From contig CALCHQ010000103.1 of assembly GCA_937901085.1 (NCBI GenBank), forward strand, positions 24,161-88,160: 64,000 bases of DNA, written 5' to 3'. The notes beneath the pieces were generated by a model. The model ran no database searches, was not told where the DNA came from, and saw only the letters and a list, made by a program, of their open reading frames with translations. Position 1 is the stretch's first letter, and each line of letters starts with the position of its first letter. Of the stretch, positions 25,763 through 34,637 are shown in pieces. The position numbers were made by a program, and so were the translations under genes. The stretch comes from an uncultured Verrucomicrobiales bacterium. Its GTDB lineage: Bacteria > Verrucomicrobiota > Verrucomicrobiia > Verrucomicrobiales > Akkermansiaceae.

Positions 25763-26233
25763 ATGAACAAAAAACTTGAGAAACGCATTATAAACGGAGC
25801 TATCCTGGGTTTAGTGGGGCTATGGTTTAGCCTTGTTAGTTGGCCTATTGCATGGGATGCAGTAGGCTTAATTTTTACAGGTGAATGCGTAGAAGGTATC
25901 GTACAGGGTACAAATACAAAGCTTATAAAAAGCATGATTCGTGATCGAAGAGGTGACACAGTACTTCAAGTATACCCTATTATTTCCTACACTACAAGAA
26001 CAGGTTGTTTTATCAATACAACTAGCAAATTTCCTATCTATGAACCTTTCTCGTGCGACATAGGAAAAAAAGTTCAAGTGTATTACCAAGCAAATAATCC
26101 TAAAAACATGAGAATATTGAACCCATCTACGTTTTTTCCCGCAATCTTCTTTCTTACAGGGATAGGAATGTTTGGGTTGTCGTGTTTTTCGGTATGGAAT
26201 ACATGGCGCAAGATTTTACAGAAGAGTAGTTAG
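25763..26233 (+). CDS. DUF3592-like membrane protein
   Basis: 156 residues from ATG 25763, with two transmembrane helices (about 14-38 and 128-150) flanking an extracytoplasmic domain that reads VLQVYPIISYTTRTG ... GKKVQVYYQANNPKNMRI. That is the layout and C-terminal motif (V.V.Y...NP....I) of DUF3592 proteins, whose function is unknown. It is 15 bases after the Sel1 gene, probably in the same operon. Confidence 0.65.
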   Translation: MNKKLEKRIINGAILGLVGLWFSLVSWPIAWDAVGLIFTGECVEGIVQGTNTKLIKSMIRDRRGDTVLQVYPIISYTTRTGCFINTTSKFPIYEPFSCDIGKKVQVYYQANNPKNMRILNPSTFFPAIFFLTGIGMFGLSCFSVWNTWRKILQKSS

Positions 26234-26776
26234 TTTTTGCTTTGCAACTTACGCTAGTCGTTAGTTGTGAATCTCCACAGGAGTCGAAAATAAGCAGGAA
26301 TTTACAATTTGTTTTCGCTTCAATTACGCAAAGTATTGTTATTTAGGCTTTAATGTGCGCCTTTTTCTTTCGACTCCCGTTGACGACAATCTGAGAGGGG
26401 CGAATCAGGTCAGAAAAGCTCCACATATCGGGAATTGGCCTCGTCAACATGCCCCGTGGAAAACGAGATAGAAAAATCCGCCCGGTAGATATTCTTTGAC
26501 TCCTGTTCAATCGGAGATTCAGAATGACTGTAACCGAATAAGACACACAGATACCGGCAAGAAGAAAATACAAATTTGCCCAGGCCCTGGAAAGCAACAA
26601 GGCAAAAGAAGTTCCCTACTGCAATCTGCCCAGCCACAGGGCAGGGGATCATGCCCCAAAACAGAAACGCCCCCGGTGAACAGCCGGGAGCGTTTCAGGA
26701 GATTTGTTTATTTATGTGCTATCTGAAACGGCTGAGACGAACTAGATGAATATTTTATAATTTTTTCTATAAGAAA
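26234..26776. other. Gene-poor gap with a partial repeat and a hairpin
   Basis: 26369-26387 (TTCGACTCCCGTTGACGAC) matches the first 19 bases of the 92-bp repeat with one mismatch relative to 30221. Upstream TGCGCC and T-rich sequence also resembles that before the right copy. A hairpin (26664-26697, GAAACGC... GCGTTTC) precedes the end of the defence operon. ORFs here are short and not convincing. Confidence 0.5.
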
Positions 26777-27658
26777 TTAGCTGTTAATTGGCTTTCCGTG
26801 TTTTTCAGAGACAGCTTGTAAGAAATGTAAAAAACGTGTGCTTAAGTTTTTTCGTCTCCTATCAATTTCAGGGCGTGGTGTATATGCATGCCACTTTTTT
26901 CCCTCGTCATTTTTGTCTTCGCTCCTATATGCTGCGTATGTGTTTGTGTCGACATCATAGGCCCACAGCTGATTCTTTTCCTCTCCTACAGCTACTTGTA
27001 ACATGTGTGCCGCCATTTCTCGGGTGCTTTCGAGACTTGAGATATAGCCATCAGGCAGGTTGTGTTTGTCGTTGTGGCAATATTCTCGTTGTGGATGACG
27101 GCTTTCTTTTAGTTTTACTGTTACTTCAACCGCATACATGGGGGTGAGAGGAAGTTTAATTGCTTCACTGTGAGTTTCCCCTGCTATCTGACAATGTAAG
27201 TGCTTAGCCGAGATTGCTGACATATTTATAAGTAACGGTTTAGGCGTGATGTCCCTTTTCGCTCTACAGACAGCCTCTGACAATATGTCATTTTTCAGAA
27301 CGACTCGATTAGCATAGACACGGATAGAATCTTCGCTAACTCTTTCATCTTTCCAATTTATTGCTTTTAAATTGCTAGTGTGTGCCAACAAGTCCATAAG
27401 TAAGTCAGTCTCGACTTGAGGAAAATCTCCTCTAAAATTGCTAACAATGTCCGATAAGGCTGTTAGAATATCGCTATCGTAATATGTTTTCAGATCTCTT
27501 TCAGCAATTACGTATTTCTCGAATAATTCTAATTCAGCAATTTGATTATTGAAGACCTCATTTATGCCTTCAAGGTTGTGATATAAACATCCGCATTCAC
27601 GCCCTGCTTTATCATCTGTGCGAACATCAGGGAGCAGTATGAATAAATGAACAGCCAT
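26777..27658 (-). CDS. Unknown third protein of a DUF262-ATPase operon
   Basis: 293 residues, soluble, with no signal peptide, membrane segment or catalytic motif I can name. It has a hydrophobic start (MAVHLFILLPDVRTDD), a helical middle and a basic end (RPEIDRRRKNLSTRFLHFLQ). It starts two bases after the ATPase stop and is therefore certainly co-transcribed. By position it may be the effector or a sensor of the system. I do not recognise the family. Confidence 0.7.
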   Translation of the reverse strand: MAVHLFILLPDVRTDDKAGRECGCLYHNLEGINEVFNNQIAELELFEKYVIAERDLKTYYDSDILTALSDIVSNFRGDFPQVETDLLMDLLAHTSNLKAINWKDERVSEDSIRVYANRVVLKNDILSEAVCRAKRDITPKPLLINMSAISAKHLHCQIAGETHSEAIKLPLTPMYAVEVTVKLKESRHPQREYCHNDKHNLPDGYISSLESTREMAAHMLQVAVGEEKNQLWAYDVDTNTYAAYRSEDKNDEGKKWHAYTPRPEIDRRRKNLSTRFLHFLQAVSEKHGKPINS

Positions 27659-27660
27659 GG

Positions 27661-28770
27661 TTATAACAAAGCTCTAAGGTCGCTTCTGTACTGATCGAAA
27701 AAGTTTTTTCTTGGAGCCAAAATTCGCCCTTTTTCTGTAACTTGCATGTCGAAAACTTCGGGTGTTTCGGCCTCTTCTTCTTTATCAAAGAAGAGGACTG
27801 AGACATATTCTGGAGATATAACGTTTTGCTTCACGTTTCGCAAGAGTCCATTAACTATATGATCACTGTGAGTTTCCAGTATCACTTGAATCCCATTCGC
27901 TGCGGCAAGGGCACACAAGTCCATTAGACGAGCTTGTCCAGCGGGATGAACATGTGCTTCTGGTGTTTCCACGATTACCACGTCTCCTGGTGATGAAGAT
28001 AAAATGGCAGTAATTAAGGGTAATGCATAGGTGATACCATAGCCTACATTGCTAGCATTTGCTGATTCGGTTGGATTACCGATTGATTGCGCAGGAATAT
28101 AGCGAATTTGGTAATTTGGTCCAAATGTGACTATCCGCATATCTAAATCAGGAGATATAACTTTCAGCCAGGCGTTTACTTGATCATCCAAACGTTCAGA
28201 TTCAGTAGCGGGGTTTTTCAAAGCCGATACTGAAACAGGCTCCTTACCGTGCTGCTGCAAAAAATGGGCCGTAGCTCGTCCATCGCCATTTCCGACAGAA
28301 AGAGATCTTATTTCGAGTGCTTCTGTTGCATCAGGATAGCTTTGCATATCACCCATTCGGTAAGTGGAAAGATATTGAATGTGTGGCAATTGTTTTTCAG
28401 CCGGTAGCTCATAATCCATTTTGTAACCTGAAATATAAGTGCCGTTGGGTGAAACTCCCTGTGAGTCATGCAAGCGAAAATGGCGATTGCATATTGACCA
28501 GATATCACCAGCAATATTCAATGTAATGGAAAATTCGTAACTGCCGTTGTGCCAAGGTACGATGTCCTTTAAGGAACCTAAGCGGATAAAACGATTATTG
28601 AGACGAAAATTCCTTCCTTGTTCTTCAAAAGTAGACCACGCCAATAATAAAGCTTGTAAAAAAGAAGATTTCCCTCGTCCATTCATCCCCGTTAATAGAG
28701 TGAGAGGCTTTAGCTTTTGGTCAATCGTTTCGAAAAGCTTGAAGTTTTTTATTGTTATCTTTTTAATCAT
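27661..28770 (-). CDS. AAA ATPase, DUF3696 / SMC-like family
   Basis: 369 residues. Walker A is GMNGRGKSS (residues 28-36). The Walker B and following region read VVIVETPEAHVHPAG, with an H-loop-like ILETHSDHIVNGLL; this ETPEAH-ETHSDH pattern is characteristic of AAA15/21 ATPases with a DUF3696 C-terminus, here KGRILAPRKNFFDQY. These OLD/SMC-type ATPases are frequent cores of phage defence systems. It overlaps the DUF262 gene by four bases and precedes the unknown gene by two. Confidence 0.85.
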   Translation of the reverse strand: MIKKITIKNFKLFETIDQKLKPLTLLTGMNGRGKSSFLQALLLAWSTFEEQGRNFRLNNRFIRLGSLKDIVPWHNGSYEFSITLNIAGDIWSICNRHFRLHDSQGVSPNGTYISGYKMDYELPAEKQLPHIQYLSTYRMGDMQSYPDATEALEIRSLSVGNGDGRATAHFLQQHGKEPVSVSALKNPATESERLDDQVNAWLKVISPDLDMRIVTFGPNYQIRYIPAQSIGNPTESANASNVGYGITYALPLITAILSSSPGDVVIVETPEAHVHPAGQARLMDLCALAAANGIQVILETHSDHIVNGLLRNVKQNVISPEYVSVLFFDKEEEAETPEVFDMQVTEKGRILAPRKNFFDQYRSDLRALL

Positions 28771-29879
28771 AACACACTATTGATAATTTTTTTCATGGTT
28801 TCCCAGCGTCTCAATACGGTTGCTTTTCGAGCCGTTCCCGTTGTTAAGTCTTGTTCGAAAGTATTGGAACTTTGATATTCGCCTTCGAAAGCTTTAATGA
28901 AATCTTCAGCGCGATTTTCCAATATTTCTCGTTGTTCTTGAGTCAAGATTGCTAATTCGATGGTGACAGCATCAAATAATGCTTTTGAAATAGGATTAAG
29001 ACGAGGCGGTAATGATGGCTTACGGAATGCACGTCCACGGAAAATTATGTGGGCTGTCTTTAATACTTGTTTGAAAAGTTTTTTTTCAGCGTCCAGTTGC
29101 TCTGAAGGGATAGTTTTTAGAATCTCCATACCTGCAAAGATGAACTCATTTAATTCGCGATCTCCTTTGTACGGCAACAACCGAAAAGCCAGGTAACGGG
29201 AAACTAGCTCTCGATCAGCCATACGCTTGAATTTCGTTGGAGCTGTGGCTTGAGAAAACTCTGTGCATTCGGCTAATTCTTTTACTGTCTGTGCAGGAAT
29301 TCCATGCAGGAGTGCATGTCTCATCTCTTGCTCGGTCAATACATAACCGGCAGAGTTAACGCGATTAAACAATATGTACTTAACTATGTTTGGAGTTTGC
29401 CTTGTTACAACATTGAGATTAAGAATCAGCATCTCCATGCGCCACTTATCTCGTGAAGTAAAATCATTATAGGTGGCACCTTCATATTGTTTCATGAATT
29501 CAAGTCCGCTTAGTTTCAGCGTTTTATCAACGAAAAATTCTTGAAAGGCACATAAACGCTGCAATCCATCTATCACTTCCCATTCATAATCAGATTCTGA
29601 CCGCTCACTGAAGAAGAATGAAGGCAATGGTAAACCCAGCAGCACAGATTCTATGAGCCGGCTTTTCTCCACCTTTTTCCATAACCCTGCTTCTCGCTGA
29701 TACTCTGTATCAAAGATAATTTGTTTTTCACGCAGCATTCCGAGCAAGGTGCCTAGATTAACGCTTCGCTGTTCCACTCGAATTTTTGAAGGGTCATAGG
29801 AATTTTGAGCTTCGATGAAACCCTCATCTTCTTTTTCAAAAACGAGCTCCATCTGAGGTTGTTGTTCACTATCTTCCAT
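28767..29879 (-). CDS. DUF262 domain protein
   Basis: 370 residues from the ATG at 29879; a GTG three codons upstream is also possible. The N-terminal ParB-like DUF262 domain has the IIFDTEYQREAGLW motif, SVLLGLPLPSFFF, and the nucleotide-binding motif IDGLQRL (normally D-G-Q-Q-R). Downstream helical parts follow the same family. DUF262 is the GmrS-like half of type IV restriction enzymes and hydrolyses nucleotides or DNA. Here it heads a three-gene operon instead of being fused to DUF1524. Confidence 0.82.
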   Translation of the reverse strand: MEDSEQQPQMELVFEKEDEGFIEAQNSYDPSKIRVEQRSVNLGTLLGMLREKQIIFDTEYQREAGLWKKVEKSRLIESVLLGLPLPSFFFSERSESDYEWEVIDGLQRLCAFQEFFVDKTLKLSGLEFMKQYEGATYNDFTSRDKWRMEMLILNLNVVTRQTPNIVKYILFNRVNSAGYVLTEQEMRHALLHGIPAQTVKELAECTEFSQATAPTKFKRMADRELVSRYLAFRLLPYKGDRELNEFIFAGMEILKTIPSEQLDAEKKLFKQVLKTAHIIFRGRAFRKPSLPPRLNPISKALFDAVTIELAILTQEQREILENRAEDFIKAFEGEYQSSNTFEQDLTTGTARKATVLRRWETMKKIINSVL

Positions 29880-29889
29880 CTTAGACACT

Positions 29890-29918
29890 AGAATACCAGA
29901 ACTTTTAAATCATTGCAA
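29890..29918 (-). promoter_or_regulatory. Promoter of the DUF262-ATPase operon
   Basis: On the minus strand TTGCAA (-35) and TATTCT (-10) are separated by 17 bases. The -10 ends about 10 bases before the ATG at 29879, so the message would be leaderless or nearly so. Upstream, 29919-30220 has no credible gene. Confidence 0.65.
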
Positions 29919-30220
29919 GCTAAACAAAACGATTTAAATGTCCTCCGGATTCTCAATTGGCAGCGCAAGCTTTTTCTGTAAAATCTTTGTCATTGGTGCA
30001 ATGTTCGTTTGCGGTTTAGATTAAACAGCAGGATTCTGAGACTGGGACGAGTATTCCTTCAACGCCTCAGACACTTGTTGAAAAGAGCAACGGAAATATC
30101 TATGCAAAGGATACGAACGATGGGTAAGCAGTTCTGGTCTTGTATGCGTAAATTACATCTAAAATGCAGCAATGCGCCATATAACATATTATATATAAGC
30201 ACTTTATGCGCCACATTTTT

Positions 30221-30312
30221 TTCGACTCCCATTGACGACCCTTGAACAACAAATAAGCCCCGTACCTGACAAGGTGCGGGGCTTTTTGTACATTAGCGTG
30301 GCCGGATTCGAA
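30221..30312. repeat. 92-bp direct repeat, right copy
   Basis: Same orientation and nearly the same sequence as 21665-21756, with a longer hairpin stem (AAGCCCCGTACCT / AGGTGCGGGGCTT, 13 pairs) and TTTTT. It lies at the junction between the AT-rich island and the GC-richer chromosome. The two copies enclose about 8.46 kb of accessory genes. Confidence 0.75.
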
Positions 30313-30536
30313 CACTCGATAACCGCAGGTTGGAGTGGGCGGCGAATGCCAGTGGCATGAGCCGACCCTGCGCCGCCGGGACACCTCCCGGCGGGTAGCC
30401 CGTCAGGACCGCGGGGCGTGGGTAGAATCCCATCGTTCGGATTCCGGGCAAGTGGCAAGCCTTTCACCGATGAAGAATACACAGCCTCGATGCTGAGGAG
30501 AAGGATCGGCTTGATATAAATCTCAGGTGGTTTTCA
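30313..30536. other. Hairpin-rich non-coding stretch beside the right repeat
   Basis: It contains paired segments such as GCCGCCGGGA/TCCCGGCGG and CCACGCCCC-like arms, and shares GAATCCCATCGT with the stretch beside the left repeat. No credible ORF. It separates the repeat from the ABC transporter genes. Confidence 0.35.
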
Positions 30537-31220
30537 TTACTTCTCGCGGAGTTTGCCGTCTTCCATGATGAAGATGCGGTCAAATACATCGATGGCGCGG
30601 TGGTCATGAGTTACGACAAGTACGGCTGTGTTGTGTGAATGTGCTACGTTCTTGAGAAGCTCCATTACTTTGCGACCCATGTGGCTATCGAGCGCAGCTG
30701 TAGGCTCATCTGCCAGCAGAAGGCTGGGCTTATTGGCCAAGGCTCTGGCTATAGCAACGCGCTGCTGCTGGCCACCGGAAAGCTGGCTGGGCAGAAAGTT
30801 CTTTCGCGCTCCTAGTTCAAAATGCTCCAGCAGCTCATCCGCCGCCTGTTTTGATTCTTTAGAGGATGAGTCATTGACCTCTAGGGCGATGCGGATGTTC
30901 TCCCCGGCGGTGAGGAAAGGGAGGAGGTTGGCTTTCTGGAAGACGAAGCCGATGTTGTTGCGGCGGAAATCGCGCACATTCACCCGGTAGTCATCATCAA
31001 AGACGGTTTCGCCACCAATGATGATTCGCCCGGAATCCGGAGACTGGATAAGGCCCAGGGCGGTCAGCAGGGTGGATTTTCCTGCGCCCGAGGGACCGAG
31101 CAGCGCCACGATTTCCCCGGCATGCATGGAGAATGACACATGATCCAGCGCATGCACTGCCGTTTCTCCGGCACCATAGGTTTTGCACAGATTTTCTGCT
31201 GAAAGGGCGACAGGTTTCAT
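30537..31220 (-). CDS. ABC transporter ATPase, LolD/MacB-type
   Basis: 227 residues with Walker [11 protein letters not shown]-loop FVFQKANLL, signature [15 protein letters not shown], Walker [13 protein letters not shown] and H-loop VVTHDH. It is the nucleotide-binding subunit of a tripartite-type exporter whose permease (31217-32422) and adaptor (32419-33564) lie upstream in the operon with 4-base overlaps. The substrate is unknown; lipoproteins, peptides or macrolides are possible for this class. Confidence 0.88.
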   Translation of the reverse strand: MKPVALSAENLCKTYGAGETAVHALDHVSFSMHAGEIVALLGPSGAGKSTLLTALGLIQSPDSGRIIIGGETVFDDDYRVNVRDFRRNNIGFVFQKANLLPFLTAGENIRIALEVNDSSSKESKQAADELLEHFELGARKNFLPSQLSGGQQQRVAIARALANKPSLLLADEPTAALDSHMGRKVMELLKNVAHSHNTAVLVVTHDHRAIDVFDRIFIMEDGKLREK

Positions 31221-32422
31221 GAGAGTATTTCTCCTGCATTGGTTTTCATTGCCTTGATGATGCCCGCACCACTAGCCAGCACGGAGAGGCCGACAACGAT
31301 GCCGAATAACACCCACAAATCAAAACTGACCAGCACCACACGGCGCGGGAAGAAAGGATAGACCCACTCACCGCAGAACCGCGCCATACCAAAGGCCAGC
31401 ACGCCGATAAGCAGCGATTGCTGCAGAATCATGTTAATAATGACACCGTTGCGCGCTCCAATGAGTTTGAGCATGGCAATATCGTGCAGCTTATCCAGCG
31501 TGAGAGTGTAGAGGATAAGTGTCATGACCACCGTGGAAACGATGATGAGGATGGTACGGAATAGCAGAAGCTGTTTGCGGGAGCGAGCCACAAAGCCGCT
31601 CAGCATGATTTCGCGCTGTTCATCTGCTGTATAGGCTGTCACATCCGGTATAGAACGGAGCTTTTCCAGCACCGCCTCAATACTGTGTCCGGGGAGCACC
31701 TTCACCAGCACAGCGCTTATCTGCCTGCCGGGCAAGGCTGCGGGACGGCTGGTTGCGCTCATCAGGATATCCGCGTGATCCACCGAGGTATTCCCCTGCG
31801 GCTGGGAATCGAAACGCTGCAAGCGCGCGTGGCGTTCCAGACGTATGGTTTCCGCAGGTGTGTCGGATTGCACCGCCATGGCATCATTCAGCGGCAGGAA
31901 TACCATCGCATCGCCAGAGGGCGAATTCATGCGCCCGGTGATACCGACCACCGTGTAGACATCCTTGCCCAGTTTCAGAGTGGAGCCCAGCGGCAACTTG
32001 GCAGATTTATCGGCCAGCATTTCGAAATGACCGGCTTGCAGGGAGCGGCCTTGGATAATGGGAAGCCATGAGCCATCATTTGCCACGCCCTGAATGGTAA
32101 GGCGCAGCACGCGGTTGTCCTTGTTGCGCTGCACCGTGTGAGAGACAAAGGGCTCTGCCGAGGCAACACCCGCCACCGCCTCAATGCGGTATTCCAGATT
32201 CCGGGGCAGCTTGGAGACTTCTGCAAACGGGCCCTTGGTATCCTTTTGCACCACCCAGACATCTGCTCCGGCGCGATCGATGATAAGCGTGGCTTCCTGA
32301 ATGAGACCTCGGTAAATGCCACCCATCCCCATCACCACAATGAGCAACAGGCTGATGCCGGCGGTAGTCAGCAGGAAACGCCCCAGATTGTGGCGTATGT
32401 CCTTGAATGCCAGATTAATCAT
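31217..32422 (-). CDS. FtsX/MacB-type ABC permease
   Basis: 401 residues with one N-terminal transmembrane helix (ITTAGISLLLIVVMGMGGIY-like, residues ~14-37), a large periplasmic domain (about 40-275) and three C-terminal helices (about 285-395). That is the MacB/LolC/FtsX layout. It pairs with the downstream ATPase and the upstream HlyD-type adaptor. The mechanotransmission transporters of this kind move substrate from the periplasmic side. Confidence 0.83.
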   Translation of the reverse strand: MINLAFKDIRHNLGRFLLTTAGISLLLIVVMGMGGIYRGLIQEATLIIDRAGADVWVVQKDTKGPFAEVSKLPRNLEYRIEAVAGVASAEPFVSHTVQRNKDNRVLRLTIQGVANDGSWLPIIQGRSLQAGHFEMLADKSAKLPLGSTLKLGKDVYTVVGITGRMNSPSGDAMVFLPLNDAMAVQSDTPAETIRLERHARLQRFDSQPQGNTSVDHADILMSATSRPAALPGRQISAVLVKVLPGHSIEAVLEKLRSIPDVTAYTADEQREIMLSGFVARSRKQLLLFRTILIIVSTVVMTLILYTLTLDKLHDIAMLKLIGARNGVIINMILQQSLLIGVLAFGMARFCGEWVYPFFPRRVVLVSFDLWVLFGIVVGLSVLASGAGIIKAMKTNAGEILS

Positions 32423-33564
32423 TGAGCAATGAGGCGGTTGACGTGTTCGCGGTGCTTCAAGGGATGCATGATAACACGGTCACTAAGGCTCAGGCCGGAA
32501 AGAATCTGCGTCTGCTCGCGGGTCTGCACCCCGATTTTCACATCGCGCTCCACAATGCGGCCATCTTCCTCCACCAGAATGAAGGTGCGTTGTTGCTCGC
32601 GGCAAATCAGGTTATTGGGGACAGCCAGACAATTCTCCACCTTGCCCACATGCAGGAACACTTCCAGTCTCTGTCCAAGTACCCAGTTCTCCGGCAGGGT
32701 GTCGGGCGCTATATCCACACGGTATTCACGGGTCTCTCTGTCGGTTTCGCGGGAGGTGCGGCACACCGTGCCGGTGAACTTCTGCTGCGGCAGAGCTCGA
32801 AAAACGATATCAGCCTTCATCCCTGGGCGTATGCTGTCAATGGCGGTTTCATCCACCCAAACAGAAGCCCATATCTGGGAAGTATCAACAATATCCATGA
32901 TGGAAACACCGGGATTAACGATGCTGCCCTGTTCGCGGTTGCGGCGGATGACAAGTGCGGCAAATGGCGCTTCCAACCGGGTTTCTGACAATTTACTTTT
33001 GTAGTACTTTATCTGTGCTTCGTGGCGCGCAATCTCAGCCTCTACCTCAAGCCTGCGCTTTTCGGTCTGGTTCAGATTGGCCGTGGCCACCTGATACTCC
33101 TGGCGGCTTTTATCTAAATCAGTCTGAGAGATGGAGCTTGTCTGCAGCAGTTTTTCCATGCGAGCATAAGTAACCCGGGTGTATTCCTGAGTAGCCTTTG
33201 ATGCCTCAATCTCGGCATCACAACGCTGCAACGCCGCACGAGATATAGCCAAATCTGCCTCTGCCACCGAAAGTTGCTGCATAATATCCTCGGCATTCAT
33301 CTCCACCAGAAGTGTTCCAGCCGCAACGCTGTCTCCTTGGTCGGCATAAAGCTGCTGAATCTGTCCCGTTTCATAAGGGCTTATGGAAACGCGAGTTTTG
33401 GCCTCCAACGTACCCGTACCAAACACTGTCATTTGGAGTGTAGCATTCTGCACCGGTTTGCTTTCCGCCTCCACCGGTGAAAATTTCCACATATACACAC
33501 CACCAGCCAGCAATACCGATAATATGCCCCACTTAATGATACTCCTGAATCGTTTACGTATCAT
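32419..33564 (-). CDS. HlyD/MacA-family periplasmic adaptor
   Basis: 381 residues. An N-terminal basic stretch and membrane helix (WGILSVLLAGGVYMW) are followed by a lipoyl-like half (SPYETGQIQQLYADQGDSVAAGTLL), a long alpha hairpin (about 95-195), the second lipoyl half (APFAALVIRRNREQGSIVNPG) and beta-barrel segments. It would bridge the inner-membrane permease to an outer-membrane channel, not encoded here. First gene of a three-gene operon. Confidence 0.85.
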   Translation of the reverse strand: MIRKRFRSIIKWGILSVLLAGGVYMWKFSPVEAESKPVQNATLQMTVFGTGTLEAKTRVSISPYETGQIQQLYADQGDSVAAGTLLVEMNAEDIMQQLSVAEADLAISRAALQRCDAEIEASKATQEYTRVTYARMEKLLQTSSISQTDLDKSRQEYQVATANLNQTEKRRLEVEAEIARHEAQIKYYKSKLSETRLEAPFAALVIRRNREQGSIVNPGVSIMDIVDTSQIWASVWVDETAIDSIRPGMKADIVFRALPQQKFTGTVCRTSRETDRETREYRVDIAPDTLPENWVLGQRLEVFLHVGKVENCLAVPNNLICREQQRTFILVEEDGRIVERDVKIGVQTREQTQILSGLSLSDRVIMHPLKHREHVNRLIAQ

Positions 33565-33675
33565 ATTTCTTTTAAACTATGCGCTGCATAGCATATCAGG
33601 CGGTACTGCAGAAGCACAACAAAAAAATGTAAAATGTGCTCATTTTCTACTATATAGCCGCTACCTGCTGGCCTT

Positions 33676-33933
33676 TTACAGCTCGTTTCCACACGTTCCA
33701 CCTGCTGCGCGGATGATTTCTATATATTCTTGGCCGATGTATCCTCGTCTCAACGCTGCCTCGAGAATGGTGCCCCCCCAGCGATTTACTTTGTTGATAT
33801 CAACGCCTGATTGCGCCAGAAGTAGTTTTATGATATCTGATGCTCTCCATGTTCTGACGGCAGGACCTGTGGCATTCCCTGCCCCCTGGGATGGCTCCAG
33901 TCGCACGATGTTGACGAGTGCGTCTACACTCAA
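33676..33933 (-). pseudogene. Ankyrin-repeat remnant
   Basis: An 85-residue reading frame starting at TTG that contains about one and a half ankyrin-like units (DIIKLLLAQSGVDINKVNRWGGTILEAALRR, then EYIEIIRAAGGT). There is no proper start codon context or signal peptide, and the part upstream is in a different frame. It is probably what is left of a longer ankyrin gene. Confidence 0.45.
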
Positions 33934-34013
33934 TCGTAGTTCTCATGTGGTAGAAGATCCCGGCACCCGTCGCAGACGCCGCTGAACCCGCCTCGCACAA
34001 GCATTCTTCCACG

Positions 34014-34046
34014 AGCCGCTGCCCTTCTCCGGGCGGCGGCTTTTTC
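34014..34046 (+). terminator. Intrinsic terminator upstream of the mra cluster
   Basis: Stem AGCCGCTGCCC with GGGCGGCGGCT (one mismatch or bulge), loop TTCTCC, and five Ts. It would isolate the cell division cluster from upstream transcription on the plus strand. Confidence 0.7.
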
Positions 34047-34109
34047 ATTGCCCCGCCCACCCCTGAAAAAGCAGGACGAAAAAAATTGCAGGGAATGCAC
34101 AATTTATGA

Positions 34110-34160
34110 TTGACTTTTCAGGTGTATTGGAGTGTACTGGTGGTGCAGGCAAGTGTACCA
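34110..34160 (+). promoter_or_regulatory. mraZ promoter with probable MraZ-binding repeats
   Basis: TTGACT (34110-34115), a 17-base spacer and TGTACT (34133-34138) make a plausible promoter. Over and after the -10 lie units spaced about 10 bases apart: GTGTATTGG (34122), GTGTACTGG (34132), GGTGCAGG (34142) and GTGTACC (34153). MraZ is known to bind ~10-bp-spaced TGGG/GTGG-type repeats upstream of its own gene. The match here is by spacing and G/T-rich content. Confidence 0.6.
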
Positions 34161-34166
34161 AAAAGC

Positions 34167-34637
34167 ATGAATAGTGTTTCCACAGTTATGTTCACGGGCA
34201 ACGTGACGCACAAGCTCGACCCGAAGAGCCGCGTCGCGATTCCGGCGGGCTGGCGCGACGCGCAGGGCGCGACGCTGTGGATGATAGACTCTCAGAATGA
34301 GGGATATCCGACACTTAAATGCTACACCAGGGAAAGCTTTGCAGAGATGGTGAGCGGGATACGGGCGCATGCAGAAGCCCGTGGATTTGACCCGGCTGCC
34401 GTCAACCGCTACCTGGGTACCATCATCGGCCTGAGCTTTGAAGCCGAGGTGAGCAGCCAGGGTAAACTACTCATACCCAAGGCACAGCGCGAACGCCTCA
34501 AACTGGCGGACAACGCGACCATTGTCGGTCGCGGGACGTATTTCGAAATCTGGGCACCGGCTGATTTTGAGGCCACAAAAGCACCCGATGCCCTGGCGAA
34601 ACTGGAACTCGACAAGATATTCGGCATACTCACATGA
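34167..34637 (+). CDS. mraZ: MraZ transcriptional regulator of the division cluster
   Basis: 156 residues from ATG 34167; the ATG at 34188 (MFTGNVTHKLDPKSR) fits the family start and is an equally good choice. Two SpoVT/AbrB-like halves carry the motif D-P-K-S-R-V-A-I-P and, in the second, S-Q-G-K-L-L-I-P. MraZ forms rings and represses the mra/dcw operon through repeats in its promoter. First gene of the cluster; its stop overlaps rsmH by four bases. Confidence 0.9.
   Translation: MNSVSTVMFTGNVTHKLDPKSRVAIPAGWRDAQGATLWMIDSQNEGYPTLKCYTRESFAEMVSGIRAHAEARGFDPAAVNRYLGTIIGLSFEAEVSSQGKLLIPKAQRERLKLADNATIVGRGTYFEIWAPADFEATKAPDALAKLELDKIFGILT

Noticed and set aside
33383..33985. 200-residue plus-strand frame over the adaptor start and ankyrin remnant
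   Set aside because: Composition is unlike a protein and it is antisense to the HlyD-type adaptor.
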